From Cryptomeria japonica (taxonomy: Eukaryota; Streptophyta; Pinopsida; Cupressales; Cupressaceae), in the NCBI RefSeq assembly GCF_030272615.1, contig NC_081406.1:399416939-399480938 (forward strand): a stretch of DNA of 64,000 nt. The letters run 5' to 3'. The translations under genes were made by a program, and so were the position numbers. Positions 1-12,623 of the stretch are shown here, one piece after another (position 1 is the first letter of the stretch; every line of letters starts with the position of its first letter). A model generated the notes under the pieces. The model was not told the origin of the DNA and ran no database searches. It worked only from the letters and a program-made list of their open reading frames with translations.

Positions 1-1571
1 CTAAATAAAAATTTGTTGAAAAGCAAGCACTGGCCATTGTCAAAGGCCTCAAAAAGTTTAGGCATTTTATTGCCTATAATAAGACTACTGTGTATGTCGA
101 TCATCCTTCAGTCAGGGAATATATAATGGAGGGTGACATTACAGAGAAAAGGGAAAACTGGATTACCAAGATCTTAGAATATGATATTGATGTCAATCCC
201 ACTAAGGTAATCCATGAAAAAGGCCTTTGTGAATATATAGCCCAAGAGTCTAGCCCTCGAGAAGCCGAGACTACTGCGAAGTAGGTTGTGATGTTCGCCT
301 CTGAGCAAACGGAAGCAGGTTGGATCTAGAGATGAAAACACTTCATGGAGACTGGAATCTTCCCAGCTGACATCTCTCCTGAAAAGAGGAAATTTTATAG
401 GATGCAAAATAGCGGCTTCCACCTTGTTGAAGGAGTGATTTTTAAAAGGAATTTTGACAGGATTCTACTCCACTGCGTAGACCAAGACCAAGCCCATAAA
501 ATCTTACATGAATTCCATCATGGCCTTTTACCGGGTCATTATTCAACACAAATCACCATCATCAAGATTACTCGTGCTGGGTATTTCTGGCCGTCAATGT
601 TTAAAGACACACATGCTCTGGTAAGATAATGCAAGGAGTGTCAATACTACAGTGGTAGGTGCAAGAAGGCAGAAATGCCACTTAGGCCAATAATGGTGGA
701 AGAACCCTTTTCTCAATGGGGTCTAGATTTCATAGGGATGATTAATCCGCCTAGCTCAACCAGACACAAGTGGATCCTTACTACCACTGACTACTTCACT
801 AGATGGTCCGTGGCTATAACCCTAAGGAATTCATCAGAAACAAAAATACTAGCATTTTTGGAGGAGCTAGTATGTCGGTATGGTCCACCAAAGACTATAA
901 TATTGGATAACGCGTACGCATTCATAGGCTCCTGCATGACCCAATTTTCTCTCTGCCAGGGTATATATCTGAAGACTTCCTTGAATTATTACCCTCAAGG
1001 AAATGGCCTAGTTGAATCTACCAATAAGAACCTCATAAGACTCATTAAAAGAATGGGGTCTGGACACAAAAGGGAGTGGCATCACCACTTGAGAAGCGCG
1101 TTATAGGCAGACAAGATCATGCCTAAGCAGATTTTAAAGAACTCTCCATACAAGATGGTCTAAAGCAAAGATGTCTTATTCCCTGTATCTTTGGAGATCC
1201 CCACTTTGCAGCTCCTCAAGTCCATTAAGGTGGCCAAAAATGAACCCATGGAGGTAATGTTGGCAGAGCTTATGGAGCTAGAAGAAGCAAGGGAAGCGGT
1301 GTTTGAATCTATTCAAAACTACCAACAAACCATCAAGAGGTGGTTTGATAACAAGAAGAGTTTTAACCCAGAGCTCAAACCAGGCAATCTTGTTTTAAAA
1401 TATAATGAGAGGGTGGTGAGGCCAAGTCAGCATGCTAAGTTTGATGGTTTATCGGAGGGACCCTTCCGCATCACAAATTTTAAGGGTTTCAATGCATTCG
1501 ACCTCGAGAATATGCAAGGGGAACCTTTCAAAATCTCGGTTAACGGGTTTCATCTTAAACCTTTCTATTAA
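1..1571 (+). pseudogene. Ty3/gypsy pol 3' part: RNase H end, integrase, GPY/F-like tail
   Basis: One reading frame runs through the whole stretch but has in-frame stops near 6, 282, 318, 324, 627, 1104 and 1161. It starts inside RNase H (EKQALAIVKGLKKFRHFI). A zinc-binding integrase N-terminus follows, with His around residues HEFHHGLLPGHYS and the pair CKEC at about 630-645. The integrase core shows the three acidic positions in LDFIGM (~725), ILDNAYAF (~905; the usual DNG has become DNA) and VESTNK (~1014). After the core, RPSQHAKFDGLSEGPFRI resembles a GPY/F module, and the protein ends in LKPFY. The tail of the RNase H (EYDIDVNPTKVIHEKGL) fits Tat/Athila-type pol better than chromoviruses, and no chromodomain is seen. 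It is truncated by the window edge and dead. Confidence 0.9.
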
Positions 1572-1672
1572 AGCTTAATGCCCCCAATGTAAATAATGTA
1601 TTTTAGTGTGCCTTATTTATTTAATTATGTTTCTTCATGCATTGTAAGGAAAGGAAGTAAATCATAAGATAC
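1572..1672 (+). other. Short 3' spacer of element E, ends in target duplication
   Basis: AT-rich non-coding sequence follows the pol stop. It ends in GATAC (1668-1672), the left copy of the target duplication of element A. The right copy, GATAT, is at 14,643-14,647 and differs by one transition. The spacer continues at 14,648. Confidence 0.7.
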
Positions 1673-2906
1673 TATAATGGTGAAAAAGGTGAATGATAGA
1701 GAGATCAAGAGGAAATATTTTCTTCCCTCCAAGGAGAGATTAAAGTTGCACTATGGATTCCCCTTCAAACACTTTATCCATATTACATTTAAAAGAGGGG
1801 GGGAATTCAATAGACCCAATCTCTTAGGGAAGAGATTGAATACTGAATGAACTGATAATGAGATAGAAATGACAAGCTAACCCCTCTTTTAGAATGGAAA
1901 ATGATTGAATTATGTGCTGTAAGACTAAGTGTAAAAGTAGAAAATAAATAATTATAACTCGAGATAGAAGCATGAGATTAAGTTGTGCACCTGGATCTGG
2001 CTATAAAATATCGAGACGAAGCCTCCCTGTGAATTTGAGGAAAAGTTGTTGGGACCGTGTTGAAAGTGCACACAGTCCTCCAAAAAATTCGTGAAATGAA
2101 AAGGTTTTTCCGCCTCTGCAAATGGAGTCCGAATCTAGAAACACAGTTGCGCACCTGCAACCTACACACAAAAAAGAGAGGAAAAGGGGTTGGGATTGGG
2201 GATTTTCCTTCAGGTCAAACCCCAGTTTTGGAATTAACCAAATGATGAAAAAAAGTACTTGCAAGTAAATGTAAATGAAAGATTGAATTGTAATTCACCT
2301 CAAAGGAGGTTGTAGATAGAATGTAGGTAGATTTTATTATATTGAATTGAATGTTGAAAGGGATATTTTCTTCAATGGTTGAATCCTTCACTTGAATGCA
2401 ACACCTAGCCTTGAAGGGAAACTTGAGAATGCTCAATGCTAGAAAGGAATGCTTGAATGCTTGAATTCATGAATTCTCTTGAATGCTTGAATGTGTGATC
2501 TCATGTATTTCCACTTATCCCACCTATTATAAAATGTGAGGGCGAATGTGACTTATATACTCGTCAATTAGGGTTAATTGACTGATTTTTTATCATAGGC
2601 CAACACAGGGAAAGTTTTCCTGCTTTATGCAAAGTCCAATGCAAAGATAGGACAAAGGGGCCCCCAAAATAGGGTAGGGACAAGGACGCCATGCTCCTTT
2701 ACTAGGGGGGACAGCGGAATCATTCCCCTATCCTACCCTTGACTCAGGACAGGAAGTAGGTTCAGGCAATGTGGAGGGCAAAAAAAGTGCAGTTTTTGGG
2801 GATGATAAAGTCTTGGGTCTTCGATCAGGTTTGGGGATTCAAATCACCAACGTGAAGACCCTAATGTGGTCACAAATTGCAAGGGTCACAATTTTATGAC
2901 ACTACA
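1673..2906 (-). repeat. 3' LTR of element A
   Basis: Direct repeat of 13,486-14,642, collinear over its length with small indels, for example extra GAATGCTTGAATTC-type repeats near 2455-2495. The edge at 1673 reads TATAATGG where the other copy has TGTAATGG, so the terminal TG/CA has mutated. The TATA-like GTATATAAGT (minus strand, 2551-2560) is conserved in the other copies. A stem-loop motif lies at 2052-2078. Confidence 0.9.
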
Positions 2907-2925
2907 TTTAGCCCCCACTTTAGTG
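2907..2925 (-). other. Polypurine tract of element A
   Basis: On the minus strand AAGTGGGGGCTAAA directly precedes the first base of the 3' LTR, the expected place and composition of a plus-strand primer. Confidence 0.7.
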
Positions 2926-3657
2926 GGAGTATAAGTGTATGCCAATACTGTCGGTAATATACAAGGAACCAAGATTCAAAGACTTCAACCATGTCAAGGA
3001 GGCAAGATGCACAAAGCCCCCAGTGGAATAAGGATCTTACGACATTGATTGACAAAGTAAAAGGGAAGATCAAGAAAGGAAAACCATGACTGCAAGTAGC
3101 AAGGTTCCCCTCACTATGAGTCATGAAAAGCAAAGATACCAAAATTATGAAGCAAATCCAAGTTCACTAAATAACTTTAAGTATCAAGAAGGAAAATATG
3201 AGCGGAGTGTATGCCCCCATGTTAAAGTGATCGTGCACACCTTATTGGGAGAAATTTTCTTTAAGGTAGGATGCACTCAAGAGAGATAGAAGAGCGGGAG
3301 CACGTTATCGCAAGGATTTAGCCCCCAAGCAGGGAATAACCCAAGGATAATGAACACAAAACATGAGGCAATTTCCCTTTCCTTGGGGTCAGTATGCTAT
3401 ATGATAACTCATGTATATCATATATGTATGTGCATATTATAATAATCATTCCCCAAGGAAAGGACACTACCTTGGAAGAAAGGTAATAGAGGATGTCCTA
3501 TTGAGTCAACATGAAAAGAGACCAAAGGAGATCTCAATGCTTTGCATCATCCTCAAGTAGACCTTAAGGAAAAAATAAAAGAACAAGGATACACATAGAA
3601 GAATAGTCACAAAGAGCAAGAAAGCAGAGAGGGAGAAGATCTACAGTGCTAATATTG
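2926..3657. other. 3' untranslated part of element A, no gene seen
   Basis: This stretch lies between the last gag-region stop on - and the PPT. It has scattered purine runs and no ORF with family resemblance. The missing pol would be expected here; about 730 bp is far too short for it. Confidence 0.6.
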
Positions 3658-6600
3658 CTAATCTAGCACGATATCCACCTCCCGATCTTGTTGATCACTA
3701 TTTCGGGAAGGCAAGCAACACGCCAGAGGAGTGACATTGAGCACAATTGATGGAGATAACATAAGATCCAAACAAGGACTATGCTCATGGGCTAAGTCAC
3801 TTTGTTTGATTCTAGGAGCTAGGATTAGGTTTTTTGAAAATTCAGTTGATAAATGATTGTCCACATCAACATATCCATAGTCACTATCAAAAGCATTAAG
3901 AGTTGTATTGCCATCAAGAATAACATTTTCACTCATTTCTTCATCAATATTTATAGAAAGAGGAGCACAAACATGAATAGGAGTAAAACCATCACATGTT
4001 TTTTGAAACTTGTGATTTGGAGATGTAGGTTCAACATCTTGCTTAGGAGAAAAGGGAATCATATCAACTATTGGAGTCTTGGGAGATTGAATGGTTTGAG
4101 GAACAACTTCACGAGCTTGAGCATGATGCCTTCATCGATGGTCTCTCGAACAATGATTTCACCAAGTCTTAATGGAAGACTGAGAAGGAGGAGGAATATT
4201 TATGAAAGGAGGAACAATCTCCTCTTTGATAGTTGAATGTTTTGGCTGAGGTCTTTTAGGCTGGACAAGAGGAGAGGCAGGCCTCTTCTCTCTATAAGAG
4301 CAAGGAGGTGGAACTGCGCCATATAAAGGAGTAATACTAGGTGTAGGAAGGAGACCAGGTCCATCATGAGGAGGTGGTATAGGTCTAACCTTAAGAGGAA
4401 TGTCGTTCATCTTGTTAGGAGAAGGCATAGATAAATCCAAAGGAATAGGTTGAGGATCTTCCTTAGGAGAAATATTAGCTCTATCCATTAGGGGAAGAAA
4501 TTTATCTTCAAGAATGATAAGAATGTCAAGTAATGGGGATATAGGTTGATTCAAGGATAAAATCATATCTTTCTTCCCTTTTTGATAAGATTGGAAAAGA
4601 GCATCGCTCCTTTGTGGAAGAGATTGAAATTGCTTAGGCCAAAAGAGATCAATAAGAACACCTGAGCTTCTTTTGAATGGTCAAAATAAGTTGTGGTTAA
4701 CAGTTATGATTTCTCCATTGTGGGGAAATTTCAAACACTTATGAATTGGAGAAGAAATAGCCTTCATGGAAGATAGCCAAGGGTAGCCCAGCTTCACACG
4801 GAATTGATCGGAAGAAGGAATGATAATAAAGTTGACATCCATAGATTTAGTGTGAACTTTAATAGGAAGGGTGATAGAACCAATGGTTTGAAAAGAGAAG
4901 CCATCAAATAATTTTACAATCACATTAGTATCATCATAGATTGGTTTATGCAATCATAAAGTGAAAAGATACTCCTCAGTGATGACGTTAACTATGCAAG
5001 AGGGATCAACAAGAGCACCATGACAAGGTATATCCTTAACCTTCACAACTATGTATAAAGGTCCATCAGGTGTTCTAATGGTCTCACTAGGGTCAAATGT
5101 GATACAAGGATCCTTAGGTGTCTCTTGTTTCTTTACCATGTTCACCAAATTCGGAGTTGTGGTAGTAGGATCAGAAGGAGAGAAAGAGGTATGTAAAGTC
5201 TCAATCACGTTAGAGGTATGAGAAGGCAAAGGATCAGTAAAAATATTAAGATTTTGATTAGTAGGAGCTACTGATTTGTTTCCCTTATCATTCACACCTG
5301 CCACAAATATAGTATTGTTATCAATCAAATCTTGAATCTTACTTTTCAATGCAAAACATTTCTCAGTATCATGACTAGGTTGACGATGAAATTGACAAAA
5401 GGAATTGCTATCAAAATAAGGTGATGCAAGCTTAGATGGCTCAACTGGATTCATAGGAGGAAGTTTGATAACATTTCTTTGTAACAACTAAGACATAATA
5501 CTATGTAAAGATTCATTCAAAGAAGTAAATTGTCTTTCTCTTTTAAAGAATTTAGAAATAGGAGGCACGCCTTTTGTAGCATTCACATTGTTGTTCTTGA
5601 TTGTATCATTGGACGTGATGAAGCTTTTTGTTGGTTTTAGCTTCACAAATGGTTGTTGAACACTCTCCCCCTTATCACTCAGATCCATAGGAGTATATTG
5701 CTCAATTTGACTCATAACCAGTTGATAATTGTGGAGTATTGCACACAACTGCAGAAAGGAAGTAAACTCAGACAAAAGAAGCTTTTTCCTGATATCTTTT
5801 TGCAAATTAGAAATGAAAATTATTTGAATATCAATTATGAGGTACAAGAAAAGAAATTTGAGCACACAAATGCTTATATCTACCAATGAAATTAGTCACT
5901 TTTTCTTTAACACCTTATTTACAATGCAATAAATCAGTCAAAGTGATTGTAGGACCAATGTTGTTTTGAAATTGTTGAATGAAAGAATTTGCTAATTGTT
6001 GAAAAGAAGTGATAGAATAAGAAGGCAAAGAGCAATACCATTGTAAAGCCTTATCTCTTAGTTCTCTTGTAAACAGTTTTGCAAGAAATATTTGATCATA
6101 AGCAAAATCAGTACACAAGGTTTGAAATGTTTTAACATGCATGAGAAGATCACCTTTTCCATTATAGAGTTCCAATTGAGGGACCTAAACATGCTTAGGT
6201 TGGATAGTTTTAACAATATCAAGGGAAAGTGGGCTCGCAACATCAAATGTGGGCACACTAAACTTAGATTGACTCATGGAAGCAATTTGTTGTTGTAAGG
6301 AAGACACAGTTTCAGCAAGATTGTTAATGGTTGCTTCGGTAGAAGAATTGATGTTAGACAGGGTTGATTGAGAAGGTGGTGTGATGTTATTGAAGGATGT
6401 CATTGATTGAGAATAAGGTGGTGGGACATTATGATAAGTAGGCATAGGTGATGATTGAGTAGGAAAAGGGACACTTAAAGGAGGAATAAAATTGTTGAAT
6501 GAATTGCCCCCTTGTGTCACATTGATTGGTTGAGGGATAACATGAATACTTATGGAAGACATAGGTAAGTAAAGATGGAGGATTAAATGAAGAAGAGGGA

Positions 6601-7163
6601 TTTCCCCCATGACCAATGGTTGTAGGAATGACATTTTGAGTTGATGTAGCCATGATGTTTGAAGTGAAAGTAGGAATACTAGCCATTGGAGTGGTCAAAG
6701 GAATAGAAGAATTGATTTGATTTGAAGGTTGTGAATAATCTAAATTCTCAACACAACTCTTTATAGGCATGACATTAGAATCAACAATATGAGCAATGCC
6801 ATGCAATATATCAATTCCATTCTTACCACTTTGAATCATTTGTTTAAGGCCTTTAATTAATGGAAGAGCTTCACTATTAGGGTATTCTTGGGACATCCAT
6901 TGTTGAAAATTATCAAATTGATTGTCCAATTTTGAAAGGTGATCTATGGAAAATCTATTCAAAGCTTCTTTATGTTCATCATGGGATTCATCAATTGGAT
7001 ACATAGCGACATGATTAGGATGGGAAGAATTACCATTATCCTCATTAAAGAAGTCACCCAAATTATGCTCCATCTCCGCAGTAATTAAACCTTGGGAAGC
7101 CGTAATTATAATTATTTGTCTAATGGGGATAGTGTAGGTAGGACTAATAGTGGTGAAACTCAT
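3658..7163 (-). pseudogene. Element A gag-protease polyprotein, decayed
   Basis: The reading starts at 7163 (MSFTTISPTYT) and uses three frames, with shifts near 6,560 and 5,890 and stops such as 6,182-6,184. The N-terminal third is low-complexity, rich in Pro, Ser and Asn. From about 6175 a typical Ty3/gypsy gag domain appears (ELYNGKGD, FAYDQIFLAKLF, ALQWYCSLPS, FIQQFQNN). A single zinc-finger-like stretch follows at about 5400 (CQFHRQPSHDTEKC). An aspartic-protease-like region lies at 5100-4690, with ALVDPSCIVNVI where active enzymes have a DTG or DSG triad, then VKLGYPWLSS. The last 900 bp encode Pro-rich and acidic sequence. Since the catalytic Gly has become Ser and the second residue Pro, the protease would be inactive. 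No polymerase follows. Confidence 0.85.
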
Positions 7164-7456
7164 GCACTACAAGGAAAATTTAAAATTTTGAATGTGAATT
7201 ATAGGAACAAAGTGCACAAAAATTGAATAATGCAAAATTTGAGAAAATAATGATTAAACAATTTGAACTTTGTTGAAAGAAGGAAATGACAAAATTTCTA
7301 AAAATAATTTTATGATCAATGATAGGAAATTGGAATTTAAAATTAGGGCCAGTGTTATACCTCTTAATTTTAAAATTGTCAAAATCAGAAATTTTAAAAT
7401 CAGGGTAGATTATAATTAACCACTAAATTGTAAAAAATTTCTTGAAATTTGAAATG
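7164..7456 (-). other. Untranslated leader of element A, part next to gag
   Basis: AT-rich sequence upstream of the gag start on -. It ends in ATTTGAAATG (7447-7456), the left copy of the LINE target duplication. The leader resumes at 12,624. Confidence 0.7.
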
Positions 7457-7465
7457 TTTTTTTTT

Positions 7466-7624
7466 ATTATTATAAGAGTAGTGAGAACAAGGGCACTAAC
7501 CCTTTACATAGAAGAACTATCAATCATAGCACAAAAATAGCACTATAATAGCAATTAACAGTACCAACCATAAAAAAGGAACCAAGTATTTTTAATCAAA
7601 AACAACAACAAAAAAACAAACTAC
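7466..7624 (-). other. 3' end of the LINE before its poly(A)
   Basis: Short AT-rich non-coding stretch between the last coding trace and the tail. On - it reads into AATAATAAAAAAAAA, so a polyadenylation-like signal sits beside the tail. Confidence 0.5.
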
Positions 7625-9763
7625 AGGGGTACCTTGTGCACCCTAGTGGCCTCCATGGTACTTCTCCATTCGGTAGACAAGAATTTGTAGAGGTCCCTAG
7701 CCTCCTATTTGTCCTCCTTAGTGTTATCATAGTGTTCCCTCAACAGAGAGAGGGTAAGTGTGGAGCTATGTAACACCTGCAAATGGAATTTGTTCAGGCC
7801 CACCATTTGGGCTTCCCAAGTCTCCATCTTGTTCTTGAGTTGTTTGACCTCCTCCTTGATAAAATATAGATTGAGAATAGGGCCAAGGTTTTAAATTCTC
7901 TGAGTGATGTCCAGCACATCTATGCTCATCTTTTCCATTTGCTGCAGAGAAGGGGCCTCTTGGGGGTTCTCAGTAGCCAAGTCATTAGTAGTTTCAGTAG
8001 TCTCTTTGGGCTCGCCACCAGCAATGGAGTTGTCAGTATCCTTAACCAAGTCCATCAGAGGGATAGAATGCATCACCTGTTCGGCCAAGTTTAAATCCTT
8101 ATCCAAATTTCTAGGATCCAGAGCATTGTTGTCAGCAATTTCCACACTCATAAGACCCTCAATGTTTGTGTTCATAGGGGTCATATCTTTGTCGTTAATG
8201 AGTTCCTAGGATTTCCTTTCAGGGGTAGCCATGTCAATAGCACCAATAGTGGTTAGGACCATGGAGTCCCTAGTCATATTAACATTGTCAGCATCCCCAT
8301 CAGGGGCCCCCTTAGTTTTAGGGCCCTCCTCCTTCTTGTCCCCGATGGGGTCCTCCTCAGAGTCCAGATCTCAATAACTGGGGTCTTCTTCTTGTGGACT
8401 TTGGAAGAAAGTCTGGAGGATCTCCTTTTAACCTCCAAGTTCAGGGAAGGGTTGGGTTGCCATTCTTAGATTCTTTTGTTGAACAATTATCATCATAGAC
8501 AATGTGTTTGCGTTTAGCAGGGGTTTTTCTTTTTCCCTTAGATAGGGAGTAAGAAGCACTGGAGGGCAGGTAGAGTTAAGCTAGGGGAGACCATTGAAAG
8601 AGAAACAATCGAGGCATAGGCAAACAAGGACATGGTGGTTGTGGAAAATCCCTCCTGGGGATATTGGAAGAATCTAGGGAAAGCTAGAGACAGGGTCGTG
8701 AGCTACTGGGGAGTCAGTATTGGGGGCTGAGAGAGTGAAAGATTCCTAGGGGGGCAGAGAGCCTCATGGAATTTATACAACCTATAAATAAGACCTTGGT
8801 GGAGGAGGAAAGGAGGCTTATCCCCATGCTTAGGGTCCATAGTGTCCTTAATAGAGCTCTCTAAGGAGTGTAGCAAATAAAACGGTAGACAAAGCAAATC
8901 ATTATTGCGGAATTGATTGAGGGGCAAATGGTAGTAGTAGAATACCTTATACCTACCTTTGAGAGTGAATTATTTCATGATAATGAGGCAATCATGCTCT
9001 ACAGGTGCTTGAGATCCTCCCGAGAAAACCCACCTTGCAGCTTGACAGGTTCCTCACAGTTGCAGAAAAACCATTTCAAACCCTCATTGTTCGCAACATG
9101 ACTGGTACGCTTCCAACGACGGCCATCCAAGGTCAGCTTCATATCTTGGGAAATGCTCTCCTGAGAGACATCAAAGGTAATTCCACCAACCGAGAGCTGC
9201 TCATCATGGCCCTTCAGGCAGTCCAGAAAATAAAAAATTCCACCTTCAACATAGAAATTCCAGACGAGAGGGTCAGTTTTAAAATCATTCGGATTCTCTG
9301 GTTCATATCTCACTCTGTCGCCCCCCATTTCGTCCACCAACAATGCTTCCTTAGTCATAAAATATATGAAGTTGTAGAGACCCTTTGAGAAGCAAGCCAG
9401 GAAGAGAAAATGGGGGATGTGCAAGCCCAACATAAATAAATGAGAAATGAGGCTGGGCGCATGGGAAAACAAGAAGTCACTTTTAGTAAAGATTTGTTGG
9501 TTATGAGGCATTAAGAGCCAGTAGATACCGGTGGAAGCCAACACATTTCCAATCCAGTCATACTTCATCATGGCTTTGCAAGCCCAAGTGAAATGCCAGC
9601 ACAACAACGCGTGTGTCATCTCCAGCCTGGCCGAATGAGTCATCACCTCATCCGAAGGGATCTAAGGAATATTCCCATTATTTGAATTATAAATCTGCCA
9701 CCTCCAAACATACCTGAGGGAAAAAAGGAGGGGGAGGGAAGCATTTAGAAGCCACTCAATCAT
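7625..9763 (-). pseudogene. Unknown protein carried downstream of LINE RNase H
   Basis: An ATG at 9763 (MIEWLLNASLPLLFS) lies 26 bp from the RNase H stop. The reading then gives RYVWRWQIYNSNNGNIP, a stop, and 215 residues without a stop to 8999 (landmarks MTHALLCWHFTWACK, HIPHFLFLACFSKGLYNF, DEMGGDRVRYEPENP, LDGRRWKRTSHV, FFCNCEEPV). After a frameshift, 8927-8703 encodes LPFYLLHSLESSI and FLLHQGLIYRLYKF. A second shift leads to an acidic stretch at 8184-7891 and a Lys/Glu-rich, helix-like tail to about 7630. I do not recognise the family. Sustained coding character over about 700 codons argues for a real former gene. It could be a LINE accessory ORF, a captured gene or a 3' transduction. Confidence 0.6.
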
Positions 9764-9788
9764 TAGTGGGGATCCTAGATTTCTCTTC

Positions 9789-12613
9789 CTAAAGGAGGAA
9801 GTTAACATGGTCTGGAAGTGAATTGTGACTCCTCCAACATCTCAGCCCTGAGAGGTTTAAGCCAATGACTGCCATGGCATCCTCCATGTGGTTTTCTTCC
9901 CTATAGATATGCATAACTCTAAACAAGTCAGGCCCGGAGATAAGCCTCAAGGTTTCCTTGATGGTTCCCTCAATTGTCCAATTAAGCTTATTATGCCCTT
10001 TGACAATATTAATGATGAGCATGGAGTTCCCCTCAATGTCCATAATTTTGATTCCCATGGAGAGGGCAATGCAGATTCCCCAAGCTAAGGCCATCGCTTC
10101 AGCCTGATTAGAGGAATGACCATTCAGGTTGCCTGCATAAGTAGCAATGAGGGCCCCCAAATGCGATCTGATCACCCCACCACCACCAGCTAGGCTCCCC
10201 CTGGCAGCCCCATCAAAATTGAGTTTGAAATAAGAAGCCGGTGGGAACCAGAACATACATTATCTTATAAGTCTCTTAGAGGACTCAACAAGAGAGAATG
10301 AGGGGGGGAGGTTCCAGCATCTAGCAATTCCCTAGTCCTAGATAGAGGGGGGCTTGGATGCCATTTGAGTTTTTGAAAAAGAGATTTTCTCAAGAATTAG
10401 ATTGAGGAACCGAGCAAACACTGTTTCCATAGAGGTCTCTTTGTCTCTGAATATCCTATCATTCCGCTCCTTCCAAATACACCAGCTAACATGGGGGGGG
10501 GGATCTGCTTCCACAGTTGTTGGATAAGGGGGTTAGAAGAGGGGCCCCGAAACTCCTAACACAGATTGACCAAATTGTCATTCATAACCCAACTGATATT
10601 CAGTTTACTATAGACCATCCCCCAAAGCTCCCGAGTGAAGGCACAGTGGAGAAAGAGATGGGTTGGACTTTCTTCATCATCTTTGTAGAGGATACATCTA
10701 TTAGGTAAATGAAAACCCCTCTTGACCAAGTTGTCTTGGGTCAAAATTTTGTTGAGGAGGGAAGTCCACCAAAAGAAATGACCTTGGGGAGGAGTTGGGG
10801 ATTCCAGACCTCTTTCTAGATAGAGGAGACAATAGGTTCCTTGAGTAAGCTGGTGTAGGCAGTCTTGACAAAAAAGTCTCTAGAGGGGTCCCACTTCTAA
10901 ATAAGTTTGTCATCCCTAGGGAATAGGGGGAGGAATATACCAGCCAAAAGCTTCTAGAGTTCTCTAGAAGTAAGAAGAAGGAAGGGGAAGTCAACACGAC
11001 AGTCCTCCAAGGCCCTCCAAGTGCAATCACTGAAGTAGTCACTGACCCTTTCATTGAAAAAGCCTTTAGAGGCTTCCTGTAACTGTCTTAGGAAGGGGGA
11101 AGAAGCAAGGGGTCTCTCCCCTAACCAGTAGTCTTCCCAGAAAAAAATGTTCCTGCCATTTCCAATAATCCACTTCAAACCATGAGATAAAGGGTCTCTA
11201 CAGCTTAAGATGTTATTCCAGATTTTGGAACCCCTGGGAAGGTCCTCCTCTTTCAGGACAGAGGAGAACTCCGCATTACCCATGTACTTAGCCTTGATGA
11301 TTCTACTCCAATCTGTATCCTTGTTTAGAAGCTTCTAGGTAATTTTAGTCATAAGGTCCTTATTCAATCTTTAGATCTTACAAGTTCCCAAGTCGTCCAT
11401 GGCCTTGGAAAGACACACTTTGTCCTAGCCCGCCAAGCTGAGCCTCTTCTTTTCTTCCATTCCCCTCTAGAGGAAAGTCTTTTGAATGTTTTCCAACTTA
11501 GCAGCCATAGCAGCATAAATCTTGAACAGGGAGAGAAAGTACATGAGGATCCCTGGAGGGAGGAGGAAAGCAACTGCAACTTCCCCGCACTACTCAGGAA
11601 TCTACCTTTCCAGCTAGCTAGCATTTTTTGCATTCTTTCAAGGATAGATATCCAAAAGGAATTAGAGATATCCTTAACAGTCAATGGGAGACCAAGATAG
11701 GTGCTAGGGAGTGAGGCTTTTTGACAGCCAAGGATTTTGTAGACTTTATCTTGGAGTTGGGCATTAGTGTGAAAGAAGTAAATGCTTCTCTTATCATAGT
11801 TAATGTGCTGGCCAGAAGTCAGAGCATAGGCGTTAAAAAAGGATTTCCAAGCCTTAGCTTCCCAAACATAGGAGACACCAAAAAGGATCGTATCATCAAC
11901 AAACTATTGTAGAACATTAGGGGGCGTCGTAGAGGTGGGCTTGATACCCAGCAGAGTACCCCTGCGAACCAAAGAGTTCAGGTTAGAGGCCAACACTTCA
12001 GCAAGGATGATGAAAAGGTAGGGGGAAAGAGGATCCCCTTGCCGCAGCCCTCTGGAGGCCCTGAATTTCTCCAGGGGGTTCCCATTTAGTAGCATAGTAG
12101 ATGACAATAGAAATGCATTCCCCAATAACTTTGATAAGTTTGTCTCCAAACCCCATAGCTCTGAGAACTTTGAAGAGGAAGTTCCAATTGACCCTATCAT
12201 AAGCCTTGGAGATGTCAAGCTTGAGAACCATCCCCGATTGATGACATTTATCCATGGAGTGAATAATCTCATGAGTAGAGATGATCGCATCAAGAATTTA
12301 ATGGCCAGGAATGAAACTCTTCTGGGATGGGCTAATCAAAGGATCCAAAAAAGGTTTTAGCCTATTAACAAGAACTTTGCTAAAGATTTTATAAATAGTG
12401 TTGCAGAGGCTAATGGGGTGGAAATCCTTGATAGAAGATGCCTCCTGAGTTTTAGGGACAAGAGAAATGAAGGTGTGATTGAGTTTGTTGAGGAGCCTTC
12501 CTGATCTAAAAAAATCTCTAGTAGCCAAAACAACATCAGGGCCCACCACATCCCAGAAATCTTGAAAAAAAGCCGAGGGGAAACCATCAAGACCCGGGGC
12601 TTTGAAGGGGCCC
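9789..12613 (-). pseudogene. LINE ORF2: reverse transcriptase, zf-RVT and RNase H
   Basis: The reading enters RT at APGLDGFPSAFF (12,600), then PISLCNTIYKIFSKVLVNRL, LKLDISKAYDRVNW (first catalytic Asp, ~12,220), GLRQGDPLSPYLF (~12,050) and FVDDTILF (~11,895), which is the F/YxDD active-site box. Thumb-like sequence follows (GLPLTVKDISNSFW, ~11,680). The zf-RVT module is at about 11,200-10,560, with WIIGNGRNIFFWEDYW and later RGFHLPNRCILYKDDEE and THLFLHC. RNase H is at 10,256-9789 (LNFDGAARG, NQAEAMALAWG, IEGNS). The usual Asp in the third position is Asn. At least four frame changes and several stops show it is dead. The endonuclease domain is absent through 5' truncation. Confidence 0.9.
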
Positions 12614-12623
12614 ATTTGAAATG

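Larger units (their letters stand above)
7457..12613 (-). mobile_element. L1-type LINE, 5'-truncated, inserted in element A
   Basis: A run of T at 7457-7465 is the poly(A) tail on the minus strand. ATTTGAAATG occurs just before it (7447-7456) and again just past the other end (12,614-12,623), a 10-bp target duplication typical of target-primed reverse transcription. The 5' end stops inside the RT domain, immediately before APGLDGFPSAFF, so ORF1 and the endonuclease are missing. The order on - is RT, zf-RVT, RNase H, then about 2.1 kb encoding an unknown protein, then the tail. The 3' coding stretch is unusual, because plant L1 elements normally end soon after RNase H. Confidence 0.9.
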
